The notes: generated by a model not told the origin, from the sequence alone. Shown: positions 1 to 9,471, counted from the first letter of the stretch. The stretch: 57,338 nucleotides of DNA from JBGSUZ01 sp963677505 (GCA_963677505.2 CAXXWB010000013.1:1-57338); one strand, 5' to 3'. A program made the numbers and translations.

Positions 1-1
1 C

Positions 2-391
2 ATGAGAGTTTTAGGTCCAGCACGTAAAGAATCACAAGTTGAAGTTTCACTTGCTGATGGCTTTGCACTAGGCTTAGTACCACCAGTAAGAGATTCTGGT
101 GATACTTTAGACAGCCCAGGGGCAAAATTAGTAGGTCCTAAAGGTGAAGTGGTTATGGATAAAGGTATTATCGCTGCTGCAAGACACATTCACATGCACA
201 CTTCTGATGCTGAAGCTTTTGGCGTTAAAGACAAAGATGCAGTATCCGTTAAAGTTGAAGGCAAAAGAGGCTTAACTTTCGAAAACGTACTTGTACGTGT
301 TCACGAAACTTTTGCACTTGAATTCCACTTGGATATTGATGAAGGCAATGCTGCCGGCATTAAAAACGGAGATAAATTAGCAGTACTCTAG
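2..391 (+). CDS. pduL: Phosphate propanoyltransferase PduL, 5'-truncated by window edge
   Basis: C-terminal ~130 residues of a PduL-type phosphotransacylase, which interconverts acyl-CoA and acyl phosphate in fermentation or microcompartment pathways. The family is normally about 200-220 aa, so roughly the first 80-90 residues lie outside the window. The ATG at position 2 is an internal Met: the text starts inside the conserved VLGPARKESQVEVS segment. The family signature ARHIHMHT, whose His residues belong to the metal site, is present, followed by the conserved VLVRVHE stretch and a C-terminus ending GDKLAVL. It lies 90 nt upstream of deoC. Co-location with deoC would fit conversion of deoxyribose-derived acetaldehyde/acyl-CoA to acyl phosphate and ATP, but this is inference from neighbourhood only. 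Confidence 0.9.
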   Translation: MRVLGPARKESQVEVSLADGFALGLVPPVRDSGDTLDSPGAKLVGPKGEVVMDKGIIAAARHIHMHTSDAEAFGVKDKDAVSVKVEGKRGLTFENVLVRVHETFALEFHLDIDEGNAAGIKNGDKLAVL

Positions 392-481
392 TGGCTTGTC
401 GGGTAAACAATCCACTATGCTCGGTTTCATTATTGGGTAGTGAGCCGTAGCTTTGAGTCCATATAATGAGGAGAAGATAAA

Positions 482-1150
482 ATGAATTTAGCAAAGTATA
501 TTGATCACACCATATTAAAACCAGAAACAACAAGAGAGCAAGTCATTGAAGTATGTTCTGAAGCTAAGGAAAACGGGTTCTTTTCAGTTTGTGTAAATCC
601 TTACTACGTTTCATTGGTTAAAGAACAATTAGCTGGATCAGATGTAAAAGTGTGTTCGGTTATTGGCTTCCCTCTTGGAGCAAGTGTTACAGCTGTTAAA
701 GCAGCAGAAACAAAACAAGCTATTGCAGACGGCGCCAATGAAATCGATATGGTTCTCAACATTGCAGCTATGAAAAATGGCGAATATGATTATGTACTAA
801 ACGATATTAAGGGCGTTGTTGCAGCACTTGAAGGCAAAGCAATCCTTAAAGTGATTTTAGAAAACTGTCTATTAACAGAAGCTGAAATCGTAAAAGCATG
901 TGAATTGTCAGTACAAGCAGGCGCTCATTTTGTTAAAACTTCAACTGGTTTTAGCACTGGTGGCGCTAAGGCATCTGACATTGCCCTCATGCGAAAAACA
1001 GTCGGCCCAGCGATTGGCGTTAAAGCCTCTGGAGCAGTAAGAGACAGAGAAACTGCAATTGCTATGGTAGAAGCAGGCGCAAGCCGAATTGGAGCGAGCG
1101 CTTCTGTATCTATCGTTAAAGGTGAAAGTGCTGGCGCAGGCAACTATTAG
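482..1150 (+). CDS. deoC: Deoxyribose-phosphate aldolase
   Basis: 222-aa class I aldolase that splits 2-deoxyribose 5-phosphate into glyceraldehyde 3-phosphate and acetaldehyde, the last step of deoxynucleoside catabolism in the cytoplasm. Length is normal for the bacterial short form. The start YIDHTILKP is typical. Residue Lys152 in FVKTSTGF is the expected Schiff-base lysine; Lys181 in GVKASG and Asp89 in NEIDMV are the other catalytic positions. The ATG at 482 has an AGGAGA ribosome site 6-7 nt upstream. It follows pduL and is closed by a strong hairpin terminator, so it is probably the last gene of its operon. Confidence 0.97.
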   Translation: MNLAKYIDHTILKPETTREQVIEVCSEAKENGFFSVCVNPYYVSLVKEQLAGSDVKVCSVIGFPLGASVTAVKAAETKQAIADGANEIDMVLNIAAMKNGEYDYVLNDIKGVVAALEGKAILKVILENCLLTEAEIVKACELSVQAGAHFVKTSTGFSTGGAKASDIALMRKTVGPAIGVKASGAVRDRETAIAMVEAGASRIGASASVSIVKGESAGAGNY

Positions 1151-1176
1151 TTAGCTCTAGCAGCATAAAATGAACC

Positions 1177-1236
1177 AAAAGGGGTTAATGCTATATCTCA
1201 TTATTTGGGAGATATTTCATCAACCCCTTTTATTTT
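1177..1236 (+). terminator. Rho-independent terminator after deoC
   Basis: A long hairpin: AAAAGGGGTT (1177-1186) pairs with AACCCCTTTT (1222-1231), extended inside by a second short stem (ATCTC/GAGAT). It is followed by TATTTT. It closes the pduL-deoC transcript. Confidence 0.85.
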
Positions 1237-1344
1237 GACCACCATTGGGACTGTTCACATAAAATTCATTTTATTTAATGGAATCACTATTGATGTTCCC
1301 TTTAAAAACTTCTAAAATAAGGGTATGAAAAAGGAGAGATCAGT

Positions 1345-1725
1345 ATGAAAGTTTATCAAGTAGGATCAAGTGCCATTTTGATAGGTGTTTTAGTTTTTGG
1401 GCTTATTATTTTAAGTATGCTAGGCATTGGTGGGTTTCTTTTTGGAACACCAATTGGTTGGGCAATATTATCGGTATTAATTATTCGTCATTTTTATAGA
1501 CGTTACCAACGAAGAAAGAATTTTGAAGCCTATACACAGGCTTACGGAAATGCTGAAAATGAATATTCATCCACATATAGCAACAATACTGGATACAGCC
1601 AAAATACAACAGATAGAGAATCGTCAGATTTTGCATCTGCTTATAGGCAAGAGGAAGGCGAATTAAAGACCTTCTCAAGTGAAGATAGGAATAGTGCCGT
1701 CGATGTCGAATTTAAGGAAATATAA
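1345..1725 (+). CDS. Small membrane protein of unknown function
   Basis: 126 aa. Two hydrophobic segments (about residues 9-30 and 32-48, the second ending in IIRHFYRRYQRRK) are followed by a basic stop-transfer patch and then a Tyr/Ser/Asn/Glu-rich hydrophilic tail of about 70 residues, with repeated aromatic positions. I recognise no family. The basic patch suggests the tail is cytoplasmic. The ATG has an AAGGAGAGA ribosome site 7 nt upstream. It is flanked by terminators on both sides, so it is probably a single-gene transcript. It may be a real but lineage-limited protein; the strong ribosome site and clean terminators are the main argument. Confidence 0.7.
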   Translation: MKVYQVGSSAILIGVLVFGLIILSMLGIGGFLFGTPIGWAILSVLIIRHFYRRYQRRKNFEAYTQAYGNAENEYSSTYSNNTGYSQNTTDRESSDFASAYRQEEGELKTFSSEDRNSAVDVEFKEI

Positions 1726-1763
1726 TTAACCAAAGGTTCAGCGAAGGTCCGCATAAAACTAAA

Positions 1764-1817
1764 AAAAAATCAAACAAACATGAAAGCTTATCAGCGATTG
1801 TGTTTGTTTTTTTTTTC
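1764..1817 (+). terminator. Terminator between small membrane protein and sensor kinase
   Basis: The stem CAAACAAACA (1771-1780) pairs with TGTTTGTTT (1801-1809), followed by a run of T. The A-tract upstream would also pair with the T-tract, so it may work in both directions. Confidence 0.7.
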
Positions 1818-1851
1818 ATGGGTATAAAGGAAAAGAAGAGGAGGGGGTCTT

Positions 1852-3850
1852 ATGAATAAGCAAAAAACTATTTATAGAGCATTATTGACCCTGACACTGG
1901 CTTTCATATTCATTGTCACATTATCGTATGCTTCACTTGCATCTTTAAGCCCTAAGAAGAACATTCTGATTATTAATTCATATGATGCAGACAACCCTTG
2001 GACTCAGTCTGAAGAACAAGGCATAAAAGACGGTTTAACGGATATCAGTGGCAGTACAATGATTTTCCATGAGTACATGGATACAAAACATCCTCATGAA
2101 GCAGGTTATGAAGAAGCTTTTTCAGAGTATCTGCAAGAAAAATACAGACATTTGGCCATTGATATTGTCGTGACTACAGATGATTATGCAACGCTGTTTG
2201 TTAAGGAAAGAAGAGCATCCTTTTTATCAGAAGATGTTTCTGTCGTTTTTTGTGGTGTTAATGATTTAGAATTCAAAGCTGACCAATTTGTAGGGGTATA
2301 TGAAAGTGTAGATATTAGGGGGGACCATTGCTTTGATACAGAGCATTCAAGGAGAGAAAACCCCAATCATGTTGGTGACAGACAAGTCCTTAAGCTCTGT
2401 TTCCATAACGAAAACCCTTCTCAATGATCCAAAGTGGTTAGAAAGTCAGAATGTAGATTTTGTTGCTGAAGGCGACGCAATGCTTATTAAGAAAAAGTTG
2501 AATAATTTTAAAAAGGGCGCTGTTATTTTCCTGCTCTTTACTGAAGACCAAGAAGGGAACAATTACACCTATTTTGAGGGTCTGCAAATGATACGTTCCT
2601 TTACAGACTTGCCTGTTTACAGTGTTTGGGATTTTTACCTAGGTCAAGGCGTTATAGGTGGCTCCATGATTACGAAAGATGTCATGGGCGAAGAAGTCAG
2701 CCAAATGGTTAAAAGACTTTTGGAAGCGGAAGATATCTCTGTCTTAGTCAGCAAAAAAACTCAGGCTAGGAATGTTATGGATCATAGCATGATGGCCCAC
2801 TATGGATTAAATACGAACGCTAATTTTGGAAAAGCGGAAATCGTCAATAAGCCTAGCACATTTTGGAGTGAAAATTACCCTGTTATGATGCTTTTAGCTG
2901 GAATGATATTTGTTTTTATAATATTGGTGTTACTTTTGGTTAACAGTATTCGTCAAAAAAATAAATACTATCAGTTGGTAGGTGAACACAAAAGTGAAAT
3001 TCTAAACAACAGTAAAAAATTAGAGAGTAAGGTTGAAGAGCTTCAGAATAAAATTAAAGAGCTCAGTGGGCAAAACAGCAATATGGTTATGGGCATATTA
3101 GAATATAGAAAAAGAGCTGGATTGTCTGAACGGTTGCCTTTTATTCTTCATGAAATCAATGCCCTGCTTGCCACAATGAAGTCCAAGCTCAATTATTTAG
3201 AATCTAATAGCAATCGTATTGCGCGTAATGAAAACACTTTGGATATTGAAACGCAATATAAAGAAATAATGGAAATTTTAAATGATTCTATTGGCAATTG
3301 TGACATTGACTTAGAACATATCATTCAATTGATAGGGGCAACAAAAACCTGTTTTTCTGACCTCGGGATAGAAGATCAACGAAACTATAAGATAAAAGGT
3401 TTTGTAGATGCATTCTGGACCATGTTAAAACCAACCATCAAAAAGAAAAAGGTCAGTTTTATAAGCAAAATTCCAGAGGACGTGAGCTTATTTGGGAACC
3501 CTGGTGATTTTGTGACCATTATAGGTATTCTTTTAGGAAATTCTTTAAGATATGGCATTAAAAGTGGTTCAGACAATGAATTGAAGATTGAACTGGAAGT
3601 ATATGCCAGCCAGACCCAAGTCCATTTAGTTTACAGAGATGATGGCGTTGGTTGCAATACAGAAAAGTTAGAAAAGGCAATGAACCTAACCATTGACGAA
3701 CTTGAAATTGGTAAAAGTGGTATTGGCTTATTCCAATTGAACAGAGTTGTAACGGGAATATTTCACGGTACAATGAGTATCAGTGGTGAGTATAACGAAG
3801 GTGTACAGGTCCGCATAAATATTCCTAAGGCAGGTGAACAGCATGAGTAA
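1852..3850 (+). pseudogene. Sensor histidine kinase with periplasmic substrate-binding domain, split by a +1 frameshift
   Basis: Two reading frames make one kinase. Frame A (1852-2427) has a signal anchor (residues ~8-32) and an ABC-substrate-binding-like sensor domain (ILIINSYDADNPWT; VVFCGVND). Frame B carries the rest of the sensor, a transmembrane helix (PVMMLLAGMIFVFIILVLLL), a coiled coil, a HisKA-like helix with HEINALL, and a HATPase domain (NSLRYG, DDGVGC, SGIGLFQLN). The break is the G6 run at 2318-2323; removing one G joins the frames (IRGTIALIQSI) and gives 666 codons exactly. It overlaps the downstream HD-GYP regulator gene by 8 nt, so the pair is surely one signalling unit. GGAGGGGG ribosome site before the ATG at 1852. 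Either a sequencing error in a homopolymer or a recently inactivated or phase-variable gene. Confidence 0.85.
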
Positions 3851-5402
3851 TCAAGAAAAAGATGACTTAATTGTATTTTCAACGGATGAAGAAGTTTCAG
3901 ATGAATCTGCTTTAGGATCTCACAAATGGAAAATCCTTGTAGTAGATGATGATGTTTTGGTCCATAATACCACCAAATTGGTGCTAACAGACTTTAAGTT
4001 TGAAGACAGGCGAATTGAATTGTTCAATGCTTACAGCTCTCAAGAAGCCAAGAAAATACTTAAAGAACAATCGGATATTGCAGTTATTTTCTTGGATGTT
4101 GTTATGGAAGCGGAAGATTCAGGCTTAAAAATGGTCAAATATATCAGGGAGGATATGAAAAACAGCATTGTGAGAATTATTCTCAGAACAGGTCAACCGG
4201 GACAGGCTCCAGAAGAAAAGGTTATTGTAGACTATGATATCAATGACTATAAAACAAAAACTGAATTAACGGTTCAGAAACTTTATACTACCCTTATCAC
4301 AGCCCTAAGGTCTTATAGAGACCTTATTAAGATTGACCGAAATCGAAAGGGTTTAAAACACATTATTTCCTCTTCAAGCACATTGTTTGAAGCTACCTCG
4401 TTAAAACGCTTCACCTATGGTCTTTTAACCCAGCTTTCTGCATTGTTTGAATACGAAGATGAGGCTTATTACCATAGGACAAGTGGCTTAGCTGCAGTTG
4501 GCCATCAAGGCTGTTTAACCATCATAGCGGCAAATGGAGAGTTCAGCAATTTTGTTGACCTTGAAGCTGAAAATGTTCTGCCCTATCATATTTTAAATTT
4601 AATGAAACAAGCTTCTCGTGAAAAGCGCTCTCTCATTGGCAACGACTACTTTGTGGGCTATTACAAAAGTCTTGGGGTTATCGAAAACTTTATTATTTTC
4701 GACCACCCGAATTTAAAAGACGATATTGACCGAGAACTATTGGAACTCTTTTCCTCGAATATTTCCATTGCTTTTGATAACATTTACTTGAATCAAAAAA
4801 TTGTGAAGACGCAAAAGGAAATCATTATGCGGTTGGGAGAAGTTTTTGAGAGTCGTTCTAGGGAAACGGGTCTTCATGTCAAGAGAGTTTCAGATTATAC
4901 AGAGTTGTTAGCACGACTATTAGGTCTTGAAGAAGACAAATGTCAGTCCATGAAGCTAACGGCCCCACTTCATGATATTGGCAAAATAGGGATTCCAGAG
5001 TCAATTCTCTATAAACCAGCAATATTAAGTGAAGCTGAATTCGACGTCGTTAAAAAACACACCCTCATTGGGCATAGCTTGTTATCTGATTCGGATTCGG
5101 ATTTTATTATTGAAGCGGCGGACATAGCCCTAAAACACCATGAGAATTGGGACGGAACAGGCTATCCTAATGGCTTGAAAGAACAAGAAATACCAATTGA
5201 AAGCCGTATTGTGGCTTTTGTAGATGTATTTGATTCTCTCAGTCAAAAAAGGGTGTACAAAGAGGCTTGGGACATTGAAACCATAAAAGTATATATGAAG
5301 GAACAAAGAGGTAAGAAGTTTGATCCTAAAATTGTAGACTTGTTTTTCGCCCATTTTGATGAATTCTATGAAATCATGCAGCAAAACAAAGATGAGGAAT
5401 AG
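3843..5402 (+). CDS. Response regulator with DUF3369 and HD-GYP domains (probable c-di-GMP phosphodiesterase)
   Basis: 519 aa from the ATG at 3843, which I prefer to the one at 3834 because AGG lies just upstream and the start overlaps the kinase stop by 8 nt. Domains: receiver (~30-150, VVDDD acidic patch, phospho-acceptor Asp85 in IFLDVVM), a DUF3369-like linker domain (~160-310), then HD-GYP (~320-500) with LHDIGK (His377-Asp378), KHHENWDGTGYP (Gly440-Tyr441-Pro442) and VAFVDVFDS. The catalytic HD and GYP residues are intact, so cyclic di-GMP hydrolysis is likely. Phosphotransfer from the adjacent kinase probably sets its activity. Closed by a terminator right at its stop codon. Confidence 0.92.
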   Translation: MSNQEKDDLIVFSTDEEVSDESALGSHKWKILVVDDDVLVHNTTKLVLTDFKFEDRRIELFNAYSSQEAKKILKEQSDIAVIFLDVVMEAEDSGLKMVKYIREDMKNSIVRIILRTGQPGQAPEEKVIVDYDINDYKTKTELTVQKLYTTLITALRSYRDLIKIDRNRKGLKHIISSSSTLFEATSLKRFTYGLLTQLSALFEYEDEAYYHRTSGLAAVGHQGCLTIIAANGEFSNFVDLEAENVLPYHILNLMKQASREKRSLIGNDYFVGYYKSLGVIENFIIFDHPNLKDDIDRELLELFSSNISIAFDNIYLNQKIVKTQKEIIMRLGEVFESRSRETGLHVKRVSDYTELLARLLGLEEDKCQSMKLTAPLHDIGKIGIPESILYKPAILSEAEFDVVKKHTLIGHSLLSDSDSDFIIEAADIALKHHENWDGTGYPNGLKEQEIPIESRIVAFVDVFDSLSQKRVYKEAWDIETIKVYMKEQRGKKFDPKIVDLFFAHFDEFYEIMQQNKDEE

Positions 5403-5423
5403 CCCGAGATACGGGCTTTTTTC
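5401..5423 (+). terminator. Terminator of kinase/HD-GYP operon
   Basis: AGCCCG - AGATA - CGGGCT followed by TTTTTC. A compact GC stem with a U-tract, directly after the HD-GYP stop codon. Confidence 0.92.
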
Positions 5424-5452
5424 TTGACCTGTATTGTGAGATGGAGTATTAT
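5424..5452 (+). promoter_or_regulatory. Sigma-A-like promoter for the ROK gene
   Basis: TTGACC (5424-5429), 17-nt spacer, TATTAT (5447-5452). Near-consensus, placed immediately after the upstream terminator and 40 nt before the ROK start codon. Confidence 0.7.
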
Positions 5453-5492
5453 TAACAACATAGTTTAGTAACTAAAATAAGCGGAGGCACCT

Positions 5493-6701
5493 ATGCAGTT
5501 TTCATTTCCTTTGAACAAAGAGGACACCAAGCAGATTAATAAAATGAATATATTAAATCTAATTATGCGATTTGAAAGAATATCAAAGTCAGATTTAGCA
5601 AGGTATACATCACTTTCACCAGCAACTGTTGGTTTTTTGGCTGACGAACTGGTTGCAGATCAACTTGTTGTCTCGCACGGGGTTTCAGAGTCAACAGGGG
5701 GCAGAAAGGCGACTCTGCTCAGTTTAGACCAACATCAAGTTGTATTCATAGGCATCGCCATCGCTAAAGGAGGCATTTCAAGCTGTGCTCTTTCCCTTTC
5801 CGGAGACGTGCTTTATGAAGATGATATCAGTATAATGCCTGATTTAATGGTTAGCAGAATTAAGGATAATATTGAAAAAATAGTCGATGGGATTCTTAAT
5901 CAATTTGTTGCCAGAAAATGCATAGGTATAGGTATTTCATTTGATGGGGAATTGATGATGAACAACGTGATTCAAACCACCTCAAATGCCTTTATAAGAA
6001 TTGAGCAGTACAAACAGCAATTTAAAGACAAATACAATGTGCCAATTTATGTGGATACAAGAGTAAACGCCGTCGCTGTTGGGGAAAAACTCTATGGACG
6101 AGCTAAAAATGCCGCTTCGTTTTTCGTACTGGACATTGCAGACGCCATATCTGCGGCTTACTACGTGGACGGAAAAATTATTAGAGGGTACAACAAAGGG
6201 ACTGGAAATGTAGGTCATATTAAAGTTACCAACAAAAGCATTAAGTGCAGGTGCGGAAAGACAGGTTGTTTTGATGCTGTTGCTTCCAAAAAAGGCATTG
6301 AGGAACGTTTTTTATCTAAACTCAGTGAGGGTGTTGAAACTGAGTTGTTAAAAGCCTTGGGTGGAGATTTAGCCCTAGTCAATGCCAATAATATTTATGA
6401 TTATGCTGTTTTAGGAGACAAGCTGAGCTTGAACATTATAAGGGAAACGGGTCACTATATTGGAACGATTCTTTCTTATATCGTTAATGGGTTAAACCCT
6501 GAAATGATTCTAATAACAGGCATGTACAATGCCAATAACATTATGAACCGAGAAATAAACAAAGTCCTGAACAAGCTCAGCGTTCATAGAAACCTCCTAA
6601 AGGTCTATGTAGGGGAAGGGGCTCTTTATAAGCATTCTCCTGCCCTTGGTGCTGCAGCTCTTGTTGTTCAGGACTTAGTAACGGTGCAAATTAATATTTA
6701 G
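5493..6701 (+). CDS. ROK family transcriptional regulator (NagC/XylR type)
   Basis: 402 aa. Residues ~15-70 form an N-terminal winged helix (INKMNILNLIMRF, SKSDLARYTSLSPATVGFLADEL), and the remainder is a ROK fold. The zinc-binding signature CRCGKTGCFD is present (the usual final Glu is Asp here). The sugar-kinase ATP motif DxGxT is absent (IGIAIAKGG at the equivalent place), as expected for a regulator rather than a kinase. Ligand cannot be read from sequence; ROK regulators usually sense sugars or sugar phosphates. GGAGG site before the ATG at 5493. It is monocistronic with its own promoter, and convergent with korB 22 nt away, so a regulatory link to korAB is not indicated. Confidence 0.93.
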   Translation: MQFSFPLNKEDTKQINKMNILNLIMRFERISKSDLARYTSLSPATVGFLADELVADQLVVSHGVSESTGGRKATLLSLDQHQVVFIGIAIAKGGISSCALSLSGDVLYEDDISIMPDLMVSRIKDNIEKIVDGILNQFVARKCIGIGISFDGELMMNNVIQTTSNAFIRIEQYKQQFKDKYNVPIYVDTRVNAVAVGEKLYGRAKNAASFFVLDIADAISAAYYVDGKIIRGYNKGTGNVGHIKVTNKSIKCRCGKTGCFDAVASKKGIEERFLSKLSEGVETELLKALGGDLALVNANNIYDYAVLGDKLSLNIIRETGHYIGTILSYIVNGLNPEMILITGMYNANNIMNREINKVLNKLSVHRNLLKVYVGEGALYKHSPALGAAALVVQDLVTVQINI

Positions 6702-6723
6702 TCAGTGGCATAGAAATTTAAGG

Positions 6724-7587
6724 TTAATATTTGATGAGTGGGTTTATTAACTTTTGTACATCGCTAGGCTGGCGATCAATTTCTACAAGTGGCGTCTCAG
6801 AAAGGTGATGGCACTCTTCTAAGAAAGTTGGGCGGGACTCTTGATAGAGAATACCTACAGGAATTCCTTGTTCTTCACCCCACTTTAGGGACATTTCAAA
6901 AGCTTTAACTTTATTTGTAGGGTCGTAGTTTTCGTCTAATTCAAAAATATTATCTTTGTACCACTTCAATGTGTTGATTTTATTGAAGGAAGGGCAGGGC
7001 TGCAAAATGTCGATTAGGGCATATCCTTTATGGTGCAGCGCTGCTCTTATTATTTTTTGAAGATGCTCTTGATCTCCTGAAAAACTTCTGGCTACAAAGG
7101 TAGCCCCAGAAGAAATGGCAAGGGTAGTAGGATTGATTGGAATGACCCTAACCCCAGAAGTTTGAAGAGTAGTAGCTTGTCCAAACGGTGTGGTTGGTGA
7201 AGCCTGACCCTTGGTAAGACCGTAAACCTGATTGTCATGGAGCATGTGAACCAAGTCTAAATTGCGACGCATGTTATGAATCAAATGGTTGCCACCTTCG
7301 GCAAGGGCGTCTCCATCTCCAGTGGAAACGAAAATTTTCAAGCGATGATTGGCAACCTGTGCCCCAAGAGCAGCGGGAAGCGCACGACCGTGTAAGCCGT
7401 TAAAGCCGTTAGCATTTAAAAAATGAGGAAGTTTTGCAGCCTGTCCAATACCTGATACCAGTAGGATTTCGTGGGGCTGTAGAGATTCAGCTTCCAAGGC
7501 ACTTTTAAGTGCGGCTTGAATACCAAAATTACCACAACCAGGACACCAGCTGTTTTCAGTTTTTACATCAAAGATAGATTGTGCCAT
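6724..7587 (-). CDS. korB: 2-oxoacid:ferredoxin oxidoreductase, beta subunit
   Basis: 287 aa, the thiamine-diphosphate subunit of a 2-oxoglutarate- or 2-oxoacid-ferredoxin oxidoreductase. The enzyme decarboxylates a 2-oxoacid to acyl-CoA and passes electrons to ferredoxin. Visible: N-terminal WCPGCGNFG (cluster/TPP-proximal Cys pair), the TPP-Mg motif GDGDALAEGG, then RRNLDLVHMLHDNQVYGLTKGQ, and a later Cys in DILQPCPSF. It follows korA on the - strand with zero gap (korA stop and korB start abut). No ferredoxin-like delta subunit is nearby, so this is the two-subunit alpha-gamma/beta form. Substrate (2-oxoglutarate versus pyruvate or branched 2-oxoacids) is not decided. Confidence 0.93.
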   Translation of the reverse strand: MAQSIFDVKTENSWCPGCGNFGIQAALKSALEAESLQPHEILLVSGIGQAAKLPHFLNANGFNGLHGRALPAALGAQVANHRLKIFVSTGDGDALAEGGNHLIHNMRRNLDLVHMLHDNQVYGLTKGQASPTTPFGQATTLQTSGVRVIPINPTTLAISSGATFVARSFSGDQEHLQKIIRAALHHKGYALIDILQPCPSFNKINTLKWYKDNIFELDENYDPTNKVKAFEMSLKWGEEQGIPVGILYQESRPTFLEECHHLSETPLVEIDRQPSDVQKLINPLIKY

Positions 7588-9255
7588 TTAAATCAACTCC
7601 TTAAAAGCTTCTACAATATATTCAGGGGTAAATTGTCTGCCGTCAAATTTTAAAATGCTGTCTTGAATCAAGTGCCCTGTTTCTCTGGCAACCAGTTGTG
7701 CCAATTGTCCTTGATAGTTCCCCTCAACCGTAATCCATTGAATATTTCTATTTTTCCAGTGTTCTAGAGTCTTTTTAGGAAGGGGATACAAATCGCCAAA
7801 GGAAAGGGAAGCCACTGGAATGTTCATTTCATTGAGCATATGGACAGCTGCTTCCGTCATAGCTGTTACAGACCCCCAAGAAATCAGCATGTATTCTGGG
7901 TTTGGGTGCCCGTTAAAAATAGGTTCTTCCATTTCTGTTTCGATGAGTTCCAATTTTTCCATTCTGCGGTGGTTCATAGCAATTCGATTTTCGGCAGACT
8001 CTGTAACATGGGCATATTGATCATGTTCATGGCTGTCATTCATGACGATAATTGAACTTAGTCCAGGACAAGCGCGGTCTTGAATTAAGGTGGAAAGGTC
8101 ATAATGGATATAATCCTCATCATATTCCTTTTGAAGGTAGCGCTTAATTTTAAGGGATTCTAAATCAAATGCGGGTATAGTGCTGGAACTGTCGGCCAAA
8201 TACTGGTCAGATAATAAAATGACTGGGACTCTATATTTGTCTGCTAAGTTAAAGGCTTTGAAGGTTTGATAGAAGGCATCGGCTACGTTTTTAAAGCTGA
8301 GTATAATTCTTGGAAATTCCCCTTGAGAAGCGCTTAGAACAAAGTTCAAGTCGGATTGTTCTGTCCGAGTTGCCATGCCTGTGGCAGGCCCTGGTCTTTG
8401 TACATCGAGTACCACCAGAGGCACTTCGGCAACGGCTGCAAGGCCAATGCCTTCGGCCATTAAGCTAAAGCCGCCGCCCGAAGTTGAGGTCATGGCCCGA
8501 ATACCTGTTGCGGAAGCGCCGATAATGGCGTTTACAGCGGCAATTTCGTCTTCCACTTGCTCTACCAGTACATTCAATTCTTTTTCATATTGAGAGACAT
8601 AGTTCATCACGCTAGATGAAGGTGCCATCGGGTAGGCGGCGTAGAAGGATATACCTGCAGAAAGAGCGCCCAAGGCTGCTGCGTGATTACCCGACAAAGT
8701 CAACGTATTGGAATTATCAACTGATTTTAAAGAAGTGAAGGGTTCTGACTTTTCATAAGCCAAGTAGGCCGTCTGCTTGTTTTTTTCAAGAACAGATGGG
8801 GCCCATTTAGGGTTTAGCAGTTTCTCTAAGTCTTGTTCGTCAAAGGATAAAGCTTTTGCCAAGGCACCTAAAATGATCATTGAAATCCCTTTTGGATTTT
8901 CAGTTGTTTTCAAAATCTGACTATAGTCCAGAGAAATCACTTTTTGAGAAAGACCTTCTGGAATAGGGTGTTTTACATCGCATATAAGAAGACCTTCAGG
9001 GGTGAGTCTGGAAATTTGGTCAGAAATCACTTCTGGGGTTAATGCTACAATGATGTCTAATACTTCATGATGGGTGTGAATGGGCTGATCCGAAAGGGTC
9101 AGTTCAGTAAAATTGGTTCCGCCTCTAACCCTCGACATATAATCTTTATAAGAATGATGGTAAAAACCTTTAATGGACATGAGATTGAGCAATTGCTGCT
9201 CAGCGGTATTAATGCCTTGACCAGCAGCTCCACCTAATAAAATACTGAATTTCAT
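7588..9255 (-). CDS. korA: 2-oxoacid:ferredoxin oxidoreductase, fused gamma-alpha subunit
   Basis: 555 aa. Residues ~1-180 are the gamma domain (LLGGAAGQGINTAEQQLL; MSRVRGGTNFTEL), and residues ~190-555 the alpha domain (GNHAAALGALSAG, FYAAYPMAPSSSVMNYV, TSTSGGGFSLMAEG, QRPGPATGMATRTEQSDL). This gamma-alpha fusion is the standard form for KorA/VorA-type enzymes in Clostridia. GGAGGG ribosome site ahead of the ATG at 9255. It is first in the korAB operon, read from a good - strand promoter at 9361-9333. Together with korB it links 2-oxoacid oxidation to reduced ferredoxin, an anaerobe trait. Confidence 0.93.
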   Translation of the reverse strand: MKFSILLGGAAGQGINTAEQQLLNLMSIKGFYHHSYKDYMSRVRGGTNFTELTLSDQPIHTHHEVLDIIVALTPEVISDQISRLTPEGLLICDVKHPIPEGLSQKVISLDYSQILKTTENPKGISMIILGALAKALSFDEQDLEKLLNPKWAPSVLEKNKQTAYLAYEKSEPFTSLKSVDNSNTLTLSGNHAAALGALSAGISFYAAYPMAPSSSVMNYVSQYEKELNVLVEQVEDEIAAVNAIIGASATGIRAMTSTSGGGFSLMAEGIGLAAVAEVPLVVLDVQRPGPATGMATRTEQSDLNFVLSASQGEFPRIILSFKNVADAFYQTFKAFNLADKYRVPVILLSDQYLADSSSTIPAFDLESLKIKRYLQKEYDEDYIHYDLSTLIQDRACPGLSSIIVMNDSHEHDQYAHVTESAENRIAMNHRRMEKLELIETEMEEPIFNGHPNPEYMLISWGSVTAMTEAAVHMLNEMNIPVASLSFGDLYPLPKKTLEHWKNRNIQWITVEGNYQGQLAQLVARETGHLIQDSILKFDGRQFTPEYIVEAFKELI

Positions 9256-9332
9256 AAATTCCCTCCAGTGGTCAAATAGAAATTGACCTGTTTACTAGTG
9301 AATGTGATTGTTTAGATGTTTCTTATATAACC

Positions 9333-9361
9333 ATTATAGACCTGATTACGCAAAATGTAAT
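9333..9361 (-). promoter_or_regulatory. Promoter for korAB
   Basis: Read on the - strand: ATTACA (9361-9356), 17-nt spacer, TATAAT (9338-9333). Perfect -10 and 4/6 at -35, about 80 nt from the korA start codon. Confidence 0.55.
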
Positions 9362-9386
9362 GATTATAAATATAAAATTATTTTAA

Positions 9387-9415
9387 TTGTATTATGAGAA
9401 TAAAAAGTTTATAAT
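9387..9415 (+). promoter_or_regulatory. Promoter for tpx
   Basis: TTGTAT (9387-9392), 17-nt spacer, TATAAT (9410-9415), 57 nt upstream of the tpx start. The surrounding sequence is very AT-rich. I looked for a PerR-type box (TTATAATnATTATAA) and found only partial matches. Confidence 0.5.
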
Positions 9416-9471
9416 CAAAATTAATAGGAATAAATACATATAGAAATAAAAAAACTATGGAGGTATGAAAA

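Noticed and set aside
2311..2330. Programmed ribosomal frameshift in the sensor kinase
   Set aside because: No slippery heptamer with downstream stimulatory structure, and several other genes in the window show like single-base changes.
9356..9425. Possible PerR box upstream of tpx
   Set aside because: The AT-rich sequence gives only partial matches to TTATAATnATTATAA, as expected by chance.
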